This document shows, piece by piece, positions 45,425 to 56,883 of a stretch of 64,000 nucleotides of DNA. Origin of the DNA: Agriotes lineatus (Eukaryota; Arthropoda; Insecta; Coleoptera; Elateridae); assembly GCA_940337035.1 (NCBI GenBank), contig OW679202.1, forward strand, positions 15,688,708 through 15,752,707. Direction: 5' to 3'. The first letter of the stretch is position 1, and each line of letters opens with the position of its first letter. A model generated the notes under the pieces. That model did no database searches, was not told the origin of the DNA, and saw only the letters and a program-made list of their open reading frames with translations. Both the position numbers and the translations under genes were made by a program.

Positions 45425-46190
45425 GTGCATGAAATGTTTGCTAGGCACCGTACGGATGGTACTGCCATAGGATCATTGGTATGTTTTCCAAAACGTTCAT
45501 CTGTCATAAGAATACAAACCAAACGTGCCGTGAATCAATACCTCCTAAAGAAGGGCTTAACTTTAAGCACCATAAAAGTTCATACTGAAGATGCGTTAGA
45601 ACAATCTCCCTCACTACAAACACTAAACAACTGGGCTCTGATGTTGAAGCGTAGACATCAGAGCTGTGAAGATGACCCCCGCAGTGGACAGCCGTGACCG
45701 TCGTGTTACAGTGGCACTTGAACTGAAAAGATACATTGTATACCCATGTTTTGAGCATAAATAAGGTCTGGGCTCATTGAGTGCCGCGTTTATTGTCTTC
45801 GGGGCATTTCAGTTCAATGTCTTGGTGTCTCTGGTTCACCGACACCAAAGAGCGTCCGTCCCATCGTTCATATTTTGGGGCACCAAACGCATAATCTTAA
45901 TTGAATATTTGGAAAAGTGTAGTACGATAAACTCTCAATATTACTGTACACTGCTGGAAAAATTGAAGACGAAGATAGCAGAAAATCGGCTCAATTTGAA
46001 CAGCAAAACGTTATTTCATCATGATAACGCCCCGTGTTATACCGACGATCTCAGCCACGAAAAACTTGCTAAATTGTATTTCCCATTGGCCTCCATCCAT
46101 CGCATTCGCGGATCTAGCTCCCAGTGATTACGGTTTGTTGGCAAGTCTGAGGAAATTCCTGGATGGCAAGAAATGTTAGTCAAATGAAAA
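45425..46190 (+). pseudogene. Mariner transposase fossil (DD34D type)
   Basis: 45500-45697 gives RAVNQYLLKKGLTLSTIKV and, later, RHQSCEDDPRSGQP, the N-terminal HTH and linker of mariner transposases (GRTSCEDEPRSGRP). 45777-46127 gives IILIEYLEKCSTINSQYY and LFHHDNAPCYT, which holds the second catalytic Asp. After a frameshift near 46095 the neighbouring frame gives DLAPSDYGLLASL, which holds the third Asp. The region with the first Asp (between 45700 and 45830) is missing. Intact mariners run to about 345 residues. Confidence 0.85.
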
Positions 46191-47466
46191 TGGAATACAA
46201 TTTAATCGGTTAAGGACCCGAATATAATATTGATATGCTATTAATAGGTACTTCACTTAAAATTATAGCAATATTTTTACAACATACTTTAGTTAGGATA
46301 TACAAATTTACATAAATATTTGGATATCACGTTCAACTCGGACGATTCCAAAGGTAAATATACGGTACCCCCCACCCAAGAAAAGCGCCCTTTCGTGCTT
46401 TCCAAGAATACTTCGACACTTAACATCACTCCGTTTCGCTAATACAATGAAATGTTATCAACCAGTTATTTATAAAAAAAAACCCTAAAACATTTTTTTT
46501 GCCGACGACCATACCTCAAAAGTTGATGTTGCCTTCATTTTCGGAGGACCTATCGTATGAAAACGATCCAAGACTTCAGGAAGGTTCCTGGCGACCGGAA
46601 TCATGTACACATACGAACATACATACCCCGCACAGCACGTTTAGGCACCCCCCAATACGGGGGAGGAATCTAGTGGGCTGGGGTCTTCACCAAAAGATCC
46701 GCACAGCCGAGGCGGAGAGTTGATATAGTCGGTTCATTTGTCGGTTGGCACGAATTTTAGAGATATTTGACTCAGAGTGGTTTTCGATAAGAGGGAATTT
46801 CAATACTTCGTGAGTGAGTGCCAGAAGAATTCACTGAATCCTAAAGTGTTAAGGAGCCGTACACACTTTGTACACTCGTAAAAATTAAAATAATTTAAAA
46901 AAATTAAAAACGGTCTACGATTTAACAGTTTTCTAGGTAGAGGTACATTTTTTACGCTGAGATACATATGGATATGGTTTGCGTAAGTAAACCTGACCAT
47001 TATCGAATATAAGTTATTAGTGCAGAGCAATTAATAATTTTGAATATATATTGGCAGTTATTTCGATGTACTGCAACTGTCGCACATTCGTTCAGTTCGA
47101 AACTGTGTATCAACGTTTTGTATCTTGAAAAGTGTTCGACTTGTATTTGCTCATTTGAGATTTTTTTTCGTGTTTTGGCGTCTATCTCTAATTTGTAATA
47201 AAACACCCTGGATATATGTATATCGTTTTCATTTATTACATTTTAAATAAAAATTAAGCATTTGTTCAAATTTCATTAAACAGTTGTGATAATCATTCCA
47301 AAAAATGTTACCACGATAAAATTCTGAACACATTCGGCCAATTTTACAGATCCACCTGGAAACGCTTAGCTTTTCTGAGTGTTTTGATTAATTTTGTAAT
47401 CAAGTGTTAACCGTGGAACGTATTTTAATAGCAAAGGTTCCCACTCCATCCTTCCTATATTAAGTT
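46191..47466. other. Non-coding, nothing firm recognised
   Basis: A GC-richer patch at 46500-46730 has an open frame without recognisable motif. The word AACACCCTGGATATATG near 47202 resembles a MITE tip. Confidence 0.3.
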
Positions 47467-47509
47467 AGTGTGGCAGTTGGGGGGGGGGGGAGGGGCTAGG
47501 ACACAACCC

Positions 47510-47875
47510 CCACTGGTCACAATCCCCAACACAGAATTTGGTCATAACGCCCAACTTCGATTCTGGTCACAACGCCCAACTTGGTCACAATGCCCAATTT
47601 TGATTATGGTCACAACGCCCAACTTGGTCATAACGCCCAAAAACGATATTGGTCACAACGCCCACCGACGCCTGTTATAGGAGAGACCAACGCCCAACTT
47701 AGTCACAACGCTCAATTTCGATTATGGTCAGAACGCCCAACTTGGTCACAACATCCAATTCGATTTTGGCCACAACGCCCAACTTGGCCACAACGCCCAA
47801 CTTGGTCACAACGCCCACTTTTGATTTTGGTCACAACGCCCAACTTCGACTTTGGTCATAACGCCCAACTTTTTT
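47510..47875 (+). repeat. GGTCACAACGCCCAACTT minisatellite
   Basis: About 16 units of 18 or 25 bp. The longer form adds CGATTTT after the 18-bp core. The reading frame stays open by chance because the unit lacks stops, giving a repetitive HNAQLGHNAQ-type translation that should not be taken as a gene. Confidence 0.9.
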
Positions 47876-48535
47876 TGAAGCACATTTTCATAGAAATTTC
47901 GGGCTAGATTGAAGTTCATAGCTGAAGACGTGCAGGCATCCAAGTAAGTGTACAGACCTTATACTTCCATATATGTATCTGGTAATTAAATACTGTTGAA
48001 TTTTAATTATTTTTATTGCAACATGATTGACGTGGTCGGGTTACAAATTAATAAAAAGATTAGGCAAACATACATTTTGAAAAATATATTGTAGTCGAAA
48101 GTGTTGAAATTGTTGGAAATATTTCAAGTCGCGGCTTTTTTGGAGCGTTTGTCCAGTAAGAATCTTGTAAGCTCGGTCGGGAACGGAATGGTGCCTAATT
48201 TTTTTTAGATACACTTACGGTTTTGTTTTCTGTTTCCATATATTTTCTCAAGAGAATTTGGCTATATTAGTGAAGTAATTTTCTTTTACCAATGCCTATT
48301 TATAAAGCTGTATTGCATCTGTGCAAATCTTCATGGTAAAGCAACATATTAATGATGAGGATGGACAAAGAGTTACTTTATTCACTAGTGAATAAAGAAG
48401 CAACTTATAAAATATAAACATGTTACCGTGGAAGCTAGTACACAACCAATTAATATGATTACATATTTAAAATTATTTATTCAATTTTAAAACTTATAGA
48501 ATTAATTATAGGTATTGGAAAAAGTTTTATATGCT

Positions 48536-48640
48536 ACACGTGAATAAAGATTTTATCCATTCGGGAAAATTATCTCACTCTGCTGTCTCGTGAGCTAAAG
48601 TTTTGCCTTTCTGGATCAAATGCCTCTTTATTCACGTGTA
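48536..48640. repeat. Hairpin ending TACACGTGAATAAAG
   Basis: TACACGTGAATAAAG at the left pairs with CTTTATTCACGTGTA at the right, spacing about 75 bp. A small MITE is possible. Confidence 0.6.
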
Positions 48641-48834
48641 CCATACATACGTACTTTTCAACACGTACCTATAAAGTTGTAAGTGCTCTATCCACTAAAG
48701 CCACGTTGCTAGAGGAACACTTTAATGATAATAGTGGATAAAATTTACTTTATCTACGACAGTGTAAAATCGCCTTTTAGTTGGCAGTTTTAAGTTTCTA
48801 AAACGACTGTTTAATAACATGTTTTCATTAGTTT

Positions 48835-48905
48835 ACGTCGTCAGTAGCAACGTGTTTAAAATATTTCATTCGGCACGTCGTCAGTAGCAACGGTTTTAAA
48901 ATTTT
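48835..48905 (+). repeat. Tandem pair of ACGTCGTCAGTAGCAACG
   Basis: ACGTCGTCAGTAGCAACG with a following TTTAAAAT-type stretch occurs twice, about 40 bp apart. Confidence 0.85.
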
Positions 48906-49021
48906 TAACCACGCAAAATTACGACCGTTTGCAATTTACATTTAAATATTTTTCTTATATTTACCATGTTTTGTAGATTCTATCGTAGATAAAATATTGT
49001 ACGATACACATGCGTAAAGCA

Positions 49022-49092
49022 TCTTTAGTCACTCGCGGGGCTTAAAACGCTCGCTCACTCGCGTTTTAACTCTGCCCCACTCGTGACTAAAG
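49022..49092. repeat. Nested hairpin, CTTTAGTCACTCGCGGGGC
   Basis: CTTTAGTCACTCG...GGGGC mirrors GCCCCACTCGTGACTAAAG. Between them AAAACGC...GCGTTTT forms an inner stem. Confidence 0.75.
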
Positions 49093-49834
49093 ACTAGATT
49101 AAGTTCAAATTTTAATTAGAAAAACTTCAATAATTGGCGATAGCTGAATAAAAAAGTTATTCGAATGCTCTAAAACATTTCGCACTCGTAGTCTAATACA
49201 AGCAATATTTTTTCTACCACCGTCAAAAAAGAATAGTAATATTGTTACTTTAGCAACGAGATTTTAGTAGATAATAGTAGTTTGTATACGAAGACACTGA
49301 AGTTTAGCTTTTTATCACGAATGTGGATTTAGTTGCAGAGGCCCGTAGGGCCAAGGCAAATAAACAACAAGAGGAATAAAAAGGAACTTGAGTCCCGAGG
49401 GGTGCATTATGTTTTTTTAAATCCAGAAATTGAAATTACAACATTTTAACCAACTTCTGTAGGTTATTTTGACGTTTACCTATCGCCCCGCCGCCTACAA
49501 AAAATCGTAAAACAATGGATTACTTCACTACCGATTTCGACGTTCTTCACTGCCGATTTAAAAAAGTACAATTTTTACAGACAGGTGTTGGAAACAAGCA
49601 TCATTTGAGCCCACTAGATGCAAAACTCTGCGTTTACACTCTTAGTAAATTTGTGCTAGAGGCAATAGTAATTTACGTTACGAGACCGGAAAGTAGTATT
49701 TTGCAGGTCGAACCAAGTAGACTACAGGGCGAGCCGCAGGCGAGACCTGGAAGCTTGGGGAAAATGAATTATTTCAATAAAGAACGAGTGAATGCACTAA
49801 TGTTAATTCCCTATGTTCGACTTTGAGAATGGAC

Positions 49835-51205
49835 ACCCTGTATATGAAACCCATAGTTGTATGTGGTATCATGAGTAAGATAATTTTTTCCCATTCCAGT
49901 GATACATATACAGATTGGTGGCGGAAAATGTGAACATAAGTAATAAAATGTGCTAGAATACAGTTTATGGACTTAGTATGCGTTAGCCAAAAACAGACCT
50001 ATATGCGATTAACATCTAGTATCCGCAGAATCAAAAAGTTTTGTTTTTAGAAAACAATGAATTTTAGGATACTAGATTTTAAATCATATATATGTCTACT
50101 TCTATCTAACGTATACAAAGCCCATAAAATGAATTCTAGCTCATTGGACTGCCTATGTTCACATTATCCACCACCAATCTGTATAATATAACATATACTG
50201 TCCCTCATAAATTTGTAACACATCGATTTTTTTATCATCCATTTATCAGTAAGTTTTATTCCTGATACAAGTTTCTACATCTTCTCAAACTAAAAATGCA
50301 CTTGCCAAAATGTGAATATATTCTTTCGCATACGGGGGAGGTTCAAAAATATGAAAATGGTGGAAGAATAAAGTACCGTTATTTTCCAAAATAGACAAAA
50401 ATGTTATTTGAAAAGTTACTTAGAATTAACAGTAGGTGTCAAATATAAAGTCACAGTTACTTGCTCCGAAAACATTTTTTCTGGTTTCTCCTATTTTTTT
50501 CTTACCACCCTGTATATTACCAAATGAAATAATTCACAGTTAACTTTTCAACGGATACGATAAAAGTGTACTGTCAAACTTGAGTTTCCCCTCACTTAGC
50601 AACCAGGATATTACGTGATTCGAAATTAGTGCTAACAAATTTCATTTTTGTGTAAAATCTTTAAATAATTTAATAACAAACGGACCAAATAACAATTTAA
50701 AATCAATTACATTTTTAACAGATATGTTATAAATTATAACAAATACTTCTAATTAACACTTTTGTGTATTTTGAAAAATAAGGGTACTCTATTCTTCAAT
50801 CATTTTCATATTTTCGAACTTCCCTCGTATATAAAGTAGGATATTTAAATTTTTGCAAATGCACAAATTTGAGAAGCTGAAGAGGTTTTAATGGACAATA
50901 AAATGTTCGGATAAATGGATGATGAAAGACACTATAATATTATAAGCAACAATCAAACGTGATTAATTCTGTCAATCAAACGGTGGTATTGTAACAACGC
51001 AAAAACTTTATTTAATCACGTATATTCTAAATGGCACAAGTTTTCAACTAGAAAACTACGAAATATTAAAAATTGTGAATTGTTGCTATAAAGTAGTGAA
51101 AATGAATAAATCGATCCCATACGACATATGTCACTGAAATGGGAAAAAAATCCTCTTTCTCATAATGTCACAGCTAACTATGAGTTCCATATAAAACATA
51201 TCAAA
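49835..51205. mobile_element. Fold-back element, compact copy of 5925-14265
   Basis: The right half, 50450-51200, parallels 13280-14010 along its length (GATTTCC/TTTCTCC-type start, then GCAACAATCAAACGTGATTA, then AATAAATCGATCCCATA). The left half parallels 7470-7719. Its own arms pair, e.g. CATCTTCTCAAACTAAAAAT with the block near 50865-50885. It serves as the uninterrupted reference for where the BEL element landed. Confidence 0.75.
49914..50183. mobile_element. MITE with CAGATTGGTGGCGGAAAATG ends
   Basis: CAGATTGGTGGCGGAAAATG at the left is nearly complementary to CATTATCCACCACCAATCTG at the right, with TA duplicated outside. It is about 270 bp and non-coding, inserted in the fold-back element. 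Confidence 0.85.
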
Positions 51206-51219
51206 CTTGACGTTACGAC

Positions 51220-51600
51220 CAAGTTGGGCGTTGTGACCAGCACCAAAAATGGGCGTTGTGGCCAAGTTGGGCGTTGTGGCCAGAATCAAAGTTGGGCGTT
51301 GTGACCAAAATCGAAATTGGGCGTTGTGACCAAGTTGGGCGTTGTGACCAAGTTGGGCGTTGTGACCAATATCGAAATTGGGCGTTGTGACCAAAATCGA
51401 AATTGGGCGTTATGACCAAAAAGGTGGTTTCAGTGGCGTCGATAGCTCTCTCCTATAACAGGCGTCGGTGGGCGTTGTGACCAATATCGTTTTTAAGCGT
51501 TATGACCAAGTTGGGCGTTGTGACCAGAATCGAAGTTGGGCGTTATGATTAAATTCTGAGTTGGAGTTTGTGATCGGTGGGCGTTGTGGCCACGCCCCAG
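51220..51600 (-). repeat. Inverted GGTCACAACGCCCAACTT minisatellite
   Basis: Same unit as 47510-47875 in opposite orientation, including the CCGACGCCTGTTATAGGAGA insert (reverse complement at about 51451-51470). Confidence 0.9.
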
Positions 51601-51612
51601 TTGGGGCATCAA

Positions 51613-52239
51613 AAATTGAACCAAGTTGTTTAATTCAATTTGAAGACATTTAATTTATGCTAATACCTACGGAGTGATTCATCACATTGTTAGTTTAGTG
51701 AGTTTGTTTTGCTTGTTATCTAACGCCTCGCTTCTCCTTGTGAACGTAACAAAATTTACTTGGAATCGTTATACTTAAAATTACAAAAAGAGAATTCAGA
51801 GAACTAATTCTAATCACGAAAACGTAAAAAGGCTCAACTATTATGGACTTATATCGCTGGTCCAAAGGTTAAATCTGCTTATCCGGTGCTATCAATATGT
51901 AATAATAAATATCTATTTTTTATCATAACATGCGTCAAAATAATACTGCAAAAAGTGTATGAAATTATGCCATGTGATTAGACGGAATGGATGAGTATAC
52001 AAATGTTAATAATTATACGTATCTTTTCAGTCCAATTTGTAAAATTCTGTGTAAATATAATCAGATAATCACAACTGCTGAAACCGAAAGCCGAAACGTT
52101 TACGACAAATCGGCCATCCAAAGCGTCTCATTTTGGAAAAAAAATACTAAAAAGATAAAATCAAATAAATGATGTGGTCGATTGTACCTTAATTGTACAT
52201 TTATTACCAAAAACGCAAAGAGATTAAAGTAATCCAAAA
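51613..52239. other. Non-coding, nothing recognised
   Basis: No convincing gene. If the P-type fossil downstream had a first THAP exon it should lie here, but none was identified. Confidence 0.3.
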
Positions 52240-52745
52240 TGTTTGCTTTATTTTATTTTTTAATGTGTCTGATTTAAGAAGCGTATAGTGAAGTTATTTT
52301 TCAAAACTGCCATATCAGGTGCTACATCGTTGGATTCTACACAAAAACAGCTTTCTATGGTACTTTCGACCCCCATTTCAATTTAAAAAAATAATCAAGT
52401 TGGCCGTGCTGCAGTCGTAACGATCGATAAAAAATTTAAACCACGAATATTAGTAGAAAACCGTATGTTTTATTTCTACAACAAATTTCAGAGTTCTATC
52501 TATGGCCGTATTCAAATAATACCACCGTTTCCATACTTAATTTACGCACTGTATATGAAGTTTCAACGCTATACCTCTTTTCGTTTTTGAGATATGTATT
52601 CTGTTCATAGACAGACACACAGACAGACAACCATCCCAATAAACAAAAACATGTTTTTTGGGTTCAGGGGACTCTAAAACGTGAAGATCTGTTGAAAACT
52701 CAATTTCGAATTTTTGGGGTGAATCCAATACCTTATAGTTAAAGT
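52240..52745. repeat. Dispersed repeat with GACAGACAGAC tract
   Basis: Contains ACAGACACACAGACAGACAA near 52610-52630 and ends in GTAAGTAAAATGG. A similar arrangement lies at 38030-38240. It sits just before the P-type fossil and may be an insertion there. Confidence 0.35.
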
Positions 52746-52810
52746 AAGTAAAATGGTAAATATTGCATATTAAATAATTTTTATTAATTTACTTATTACA
52801 ACTGCTTTAG

Positions 52811-55490
52811 CTCGAATACGCTCTAAACATTGTAATGATAATTCTTACAAACGTGATTTAAAAGCAGAATTAATGGGCACTCCAGCGAAAAAAGTACTAA
52901 AAGAGGCTGCTGTCCCTACAGAAAACTTAACTAAAAGTACCGAAATTACGGAAGCAGCAAAACAGAGAGCTGTTAGAGTAACTAAGAGGTTGTACAAAAA
53001 AGTTGTTGAGGAATTATTGCATGAAAATGATTATGTCCCAACTTCTTAATTTAATACATTCGAGAAAGTAATTGTTTGTTTATTAATTATGATAATTGTA
53101 GAATAGACACCAAAACTGCTGCCTCAGAACCTGGACCATCGCAGGAAACTGATGGCACAATTATAAAATCTGAAAATACAAATGTTGCTGAATGGTAAAT
53201 AACTTTGTTTTGTTCTTTAAATATAGTTTTATTAATACCACTTCATTTTCTATTGCAGTACTGATATAAATATTTTGAAAAAGAAGCTTCTTTACCGGCA
53301 GCAACAAAATGAATTATTGAAAAAAGAAAATCAAGAACTTATTAACCAAATAAATAAGTCGACACTCTTTAAAGAAAGTAAATTCGAATATTACAGAAAA
53401 GTTTAAAAAATTGCTTTTAAAATGTTTTACTCTTGGACAAGTAAAATCCATAATGTCCAATAATAAAAGAGTGAAATGGTCAAGTGAAGATATAGCTTCC
53501 GCTATAACCCTGAGAAGTGTCAGCCCGAAAGCTTATCGCTACTTAGGGAAAAATTAAAATATCCACTGCCTGCTTTAACGTCCTTGAGATGGCCAAGTTT
53601 CCTTAACTTAGAAGAAGGAGTTTTATCGGATGTAATGCTTCTCTTGGCAAACAAAACTAAGAGTATGAATTCTGAAGAAACGCATGTTGTTCTATTTTTT
53701 GATGAAGTACATAAAAAACAGGAAAAAGTTATTGGTCCTCATAAAACTCTTCAGGTGTTTTTTTTTTACGTGGCCTAATATATAAGTGGCAACGTAATAT
53801 TGTATGCGTACGATCGTTCATAGGTTGATCAACCTATGAACACAAACCTTCTAAATGAAATAATATTAAAAACTGACTAAGCTTTTGAGACACCATTTTC
53901 TTGATCATGGATTTTTAGTAAACAATAAGATGGTTAACAAATTTCCCATTGAGCAACTGTTGAAGGTATCTGACGAATTAAACATCATCCATAAAGTAAC
54001 TCAGCACCATTTAGATGTTCAGGCCAATCAAAGGCAGAAGGTTAAAGCAGTAAGCCAGTCGATTTCGAATACAGTTTCTTGAAAATGATGAATGACTGGT
54101 TTGATTTGTTAAACTCTAGAAAAAGTATGGTAAACCCCAAGGCACGAATGCCTACGGAGTGCAGTTAATTGAACAAAATGAATTGTTAAATCAAGTGGAA
54201 CAAAGTATAACCAATATGATGGCGACGAATAAAAAATCATTGCTTCCTTTTCAAAGAGGTATTATAATTTCAGAAAAATCGTTGAAAGGTCTTTACGAAG
54301 AAATATACGAAAAAAACAAAACAGAATATATTTTGACGTATCGTTTAAATCAGAACGTGGTAGAAAACTTTTTTCTTTTATAAGAGGCATGGGAGCACAG
54401 AATGACCATCAAAGTGCTCATGATTTTATGTATAGAATGAAATGGTACAGTATTCCAACCAAAAATTGGAAAGCTATTTAAAATCCAGTACACCATGAAA
54501 AGTGTAAGTCATGTCTAAGTTGGTTTCATACAATCAGTAAATAATATTCTAATGTCAATCAGCTTTCAAGTAATGACAGTTCATCTGCAAATTGTACATG
54601 TAACTGCTTTGTTAAGGCATTGTAACATTGTGCATGATTTAAGTAGGTACTAGTTGAGTTTTTAAAACCGTATAGTAGCATAGAAAATTAAAAAAAAACG
54701 TATATATCTTCCAAACTTCCCAATGCATCTGTCAAATTTGAAGGTTATTATCGAAGTGTCACTGAATGACAATCAAACAGTAATTTTATGAATTAAATTA
54801 CGAAGTGACTTACTGTTTTCAATGCTGGCCTGATTTTAAATAGCTTTCCAATTTCTGGTTGGAATACTATACATATTAGGTCGATATTCTTCTGCAATAC
54901 TTGCCAGAAATAAAAATGTAGAAATTGTTTGCTCTTCGGAGGAAAATGCAATACCACCAGTTACACAACAATCAAGTCGATTTACTTACAGGAAGATCCT
55001 GACGAAACAAAAGATTTTACTGTAAGGCAAATACTGTAGTGTCCTAATCAAAGTGATGAAATCAAATTGGAATTAGACTCGGAATCGTTGGAATATATAG
55101 CTGGATATTTGGCATATAGGTTTTAAAAAATATCTTGATCTTGGCAATCCAACACACGATTTTAATCCTAATGTTTCTGGATGTATTGTACACTTATCCA
55201 GACGCAATTTAATAAAACCAACAAAATAATTCCTTTCTGTAATAGAACGAGCAGAAATTTTGTTCACAGAGTTTCACGGTAATGGATTATCGCAGGAAAC
55301 AAAAATAATTACAAAGCTAACTGATAATCTGATGACTGATGTTAGTATAAAAATTCCCAGAGATGTCTTGAAGTGTTATTTTAGAACACGAACTTATATA
55401 AGAATAAGATTAATTATTTTTCAGCTGAAATTTTACAGCCAAAAACCTAACGCAGAAAAAAGTTCAAAAAATTGTACCAAAATATAATAA
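52811..55490 (+). mobile_element. P-element/THAP-type transposon fossil
   Basis: A series of coding blocks in order, separated by splice-like junctions, frameshifts and one inserted MITE (54448-54869), together gives most of a P-type transposase. No terminal inverted repeats were secured, so the element ends are approximate. Confidence 0.85.
52811..55490 (+). pseudogene. P-type transposase, multi-exon and decayed
   Basis: 52811-53048 after a plausible acceptor (GCTTTAG) resembles the second half of a THAP zinc-binding domain: RSKHCNDNSYKRDLKAELMG, with the expected Cys of CSKH replaced by Arg, then AVPTENL. 53270-53400 is a Lys/Leu-rich coiled-coil-like stretch. 53410-53780 gives KRVKWSSEDIASAI, SPKAYRYL and LFFDEV, with the acidic residue of the RNase H-like core. 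53885-54080 gives FPIEQLLKVS and HLDVQANQRQKVKA. 54090-54450 gives LNQNVVENFF, then RGMGAQNDHQSAHDF. 54872-55490 gives LGRYSSAIL, later ESLEYIAGYLAY and RTRTYIRIR. This order is that of P and THAP9-like transposases. An intron-like GTAAATAAC...TTGCAG lies at 53195-53260. Confidence 0.85.
54448..54869. mobile_element. MITE inserted in the P-type transposase
   Basis: Terminal inverted repeats of about 40 bp, CAGTATTCCAACCA...GGAAAGCTATTTAAAATC-type, at the left and right (54448-54490 and 54830-54869). TA lies outside each end. Removing it and one TA restores the codon order WY to ILGRYSS, as expected in P-type transposases. Confidence 0.8.
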
Positions 55491-55699
55491 ATGTTAGTTT
55501 TATTAAGCGAAATTATTTCTGTATTCATTTCTTACAAACCATAACCATAAATAAACGTATTTGTTAAATAAGTGTATTTTGTGATCTTATTATTGTTTGA
55601 AATTGCATAGAATAGTGGGCTCGTCTGAGTTTTAAAAAGTGTACGTACAAATACGAAAATGCGTAAAATTCTGTTGAACTGTATCCAAGCTCCAAAGTG
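55491..55699. other. Non-coding tail after the P-type fossil
   Basis: Contains AATAAACG near 55550 and AT-rich sequence. No terminal repeat was identified. Confidence 0.3.
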
Positions 55700-56200
55700 G
55701 ATATGATAAATGTTTTTAAATATTTATTCCTTCACGAAACCGTTATGCGTCTCAAATTTCATACGAGCAAAATAGAAAAAGCTGAATTAAACAATTAAAC
55801 ACGAAAATTTCCACTAAATATTTATATCACGAGAACTGGACTACAATTATTTCGGCCAAAAAAGTTCAGAAAAATTAAACGACCATCATTAGATAAAAAC
55901 ACCTAAAGAACAAATTAATTACATTATGTGGTTTGACCACGAATAATTTTTTAAATATTAATTCAAACATAGGACGATTGTTCTTTAAGTGTTTTTGATC
56001 TACTGATGGCCGTTTAGTTTTTCTGATATTGTTTCGGCCGAAACAGTTGTAATCCAGTTTTTGTAATAGAACTACGTATTTAGTGGAAGACTTCGTATTT
56101 ACTTACTTTAACCTACAATTCCGCTTGTTCTATTTTGATCATATAAAAATTGAGGCGTATAACACTTCCGTGAAAAAACTAAATATGTAAATACGTCGTT
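55700..56200. mobile_element. Palindrome of about 500 bp
   Basis: Centred near 55950. CTACAATTATTTCGGCC at the left mirrors GGCCGAAACAGTTGTA at the right, and AAACACCTAAAGAACAA mirrors TTGTTCTTTAAGTGTTT. Farther out, ATACGAGCAAAATAGAA mirrors TTCTATTTTGATCATAT. Confidence 0.7.
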
Positions 56201-56393
56201 CAAAACTATGGGAGTTGTTTTACAATGTCTGTGCGTTCCAGGAGTTTGCATCCACCGCTACGTCATGCGCGAATGGTACACGTTTGCGTTAGGCGGACGG
56301 CTATACCATGTTAATTATATCATGGTTTCTACATACAATTTTAAGAATTTAACACGAAGGCCGTCGTCTAGGATATGTTAATTTACAATACGT

Positions 56394-56590
56394 TTGTTTA
56401 AAATAAATGTTAATACAAATGTTGATAACATATTTGCAATGTTTTGGGAGCTTGTCGCTTACTGCGTGTCCTTTGTGTATCTAGTGATGGTAGGAGGTGA
56501 CCTATTGTACATATATGAAAAAATATCCAAGACCGAGAACTCGACGAAAAGGCAAGAGAAAAAAATGTGTACAAAATATAAAGTAAACGG
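56394..56590 (+). other. Possible exon with one hydrophobic segment
   Basis: An open stretch whose translation contains a hydrophobic run (LVAYCVSFVYLVMVGGDLLY) followed by a basic region, ending at a good donor (CGGTAAGTAC, 56589 on). It could encode a small membrane protein N-terminus. Its phase does not agree with the next exon-like blocks. No family recognised. Confidence 0.2.
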
Positions 56591-56883
56591 TAAGTACATT
56601 ATGAGTATTATTTTTTCTAATTAATAATACATTTTTAAATTTCCAACAATTCCCAGATATATTTTATTAAAATTTGGTAATATATTGTGAGTAATAATTA
56701 TAAGGATCATAATATTTGAGTCAACAGTTAAAATATTTTACTATTTAGTATTTACATACTTGTAAAAGCGATGCAAATTTACGTATCATTTGTAAATATT
56801 GCAGTTCTTATTTTCTTCAAAAGTCAACAATAATTGCTGGCAATATCAGAAACTCACTATGGTGTGTGTCACACACACACTAT

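Larger units (their letters stand above)
47879..49834. other. Interior of the minisatellite-bounded unit
   Basis: Mostly AT-rich. It includes small hairpins (48536-48640 and 49022-49092) and a 48835-48905 tandem pair. An open stretch at 49515-49826 has no recognisable motif, and I do not call it a gene. Confidence 0.4.
47467..51612. mobile_element. Large unit bounded by inverted minisatellite arrays
   Basis: Left boundary 47467-47878 and right boundary 51215-51612 are inverted copies composed of GGTCACAACGCCCAACTT units. Both include one CCGACGCCTGTTATAGGAGA insert in the array and an AGAATTT(G/A)(G/A)TCATAACGCC edge, so they are true inverted copies rather than two unrelated arrays. The left tip TAGTGTGGCAGTTGG resembles the hAT-type TAGTG tip. 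The interior has no recognised transposase and contains a fold-back element at 49835-51205. Confidence 0.6.

Noticed and set aside
46499..46723. 74-codon open frame in a GC-richer patch
   Set aside because: Low-complexity, Pro/His-rich translation without a family match.
47468..47907. Two overlapping open frames in the GGTCACAACGCCCAACTT array, and the matching ones at 51131-51419
   Set aside because: They are open only because the tandem unit lacks stop codons. The translation is a simple repeat with no start context.
49515..49826. 103-codon open frame
   Set aside because: No known domain, and it lies inside a repeat-bounded unit.
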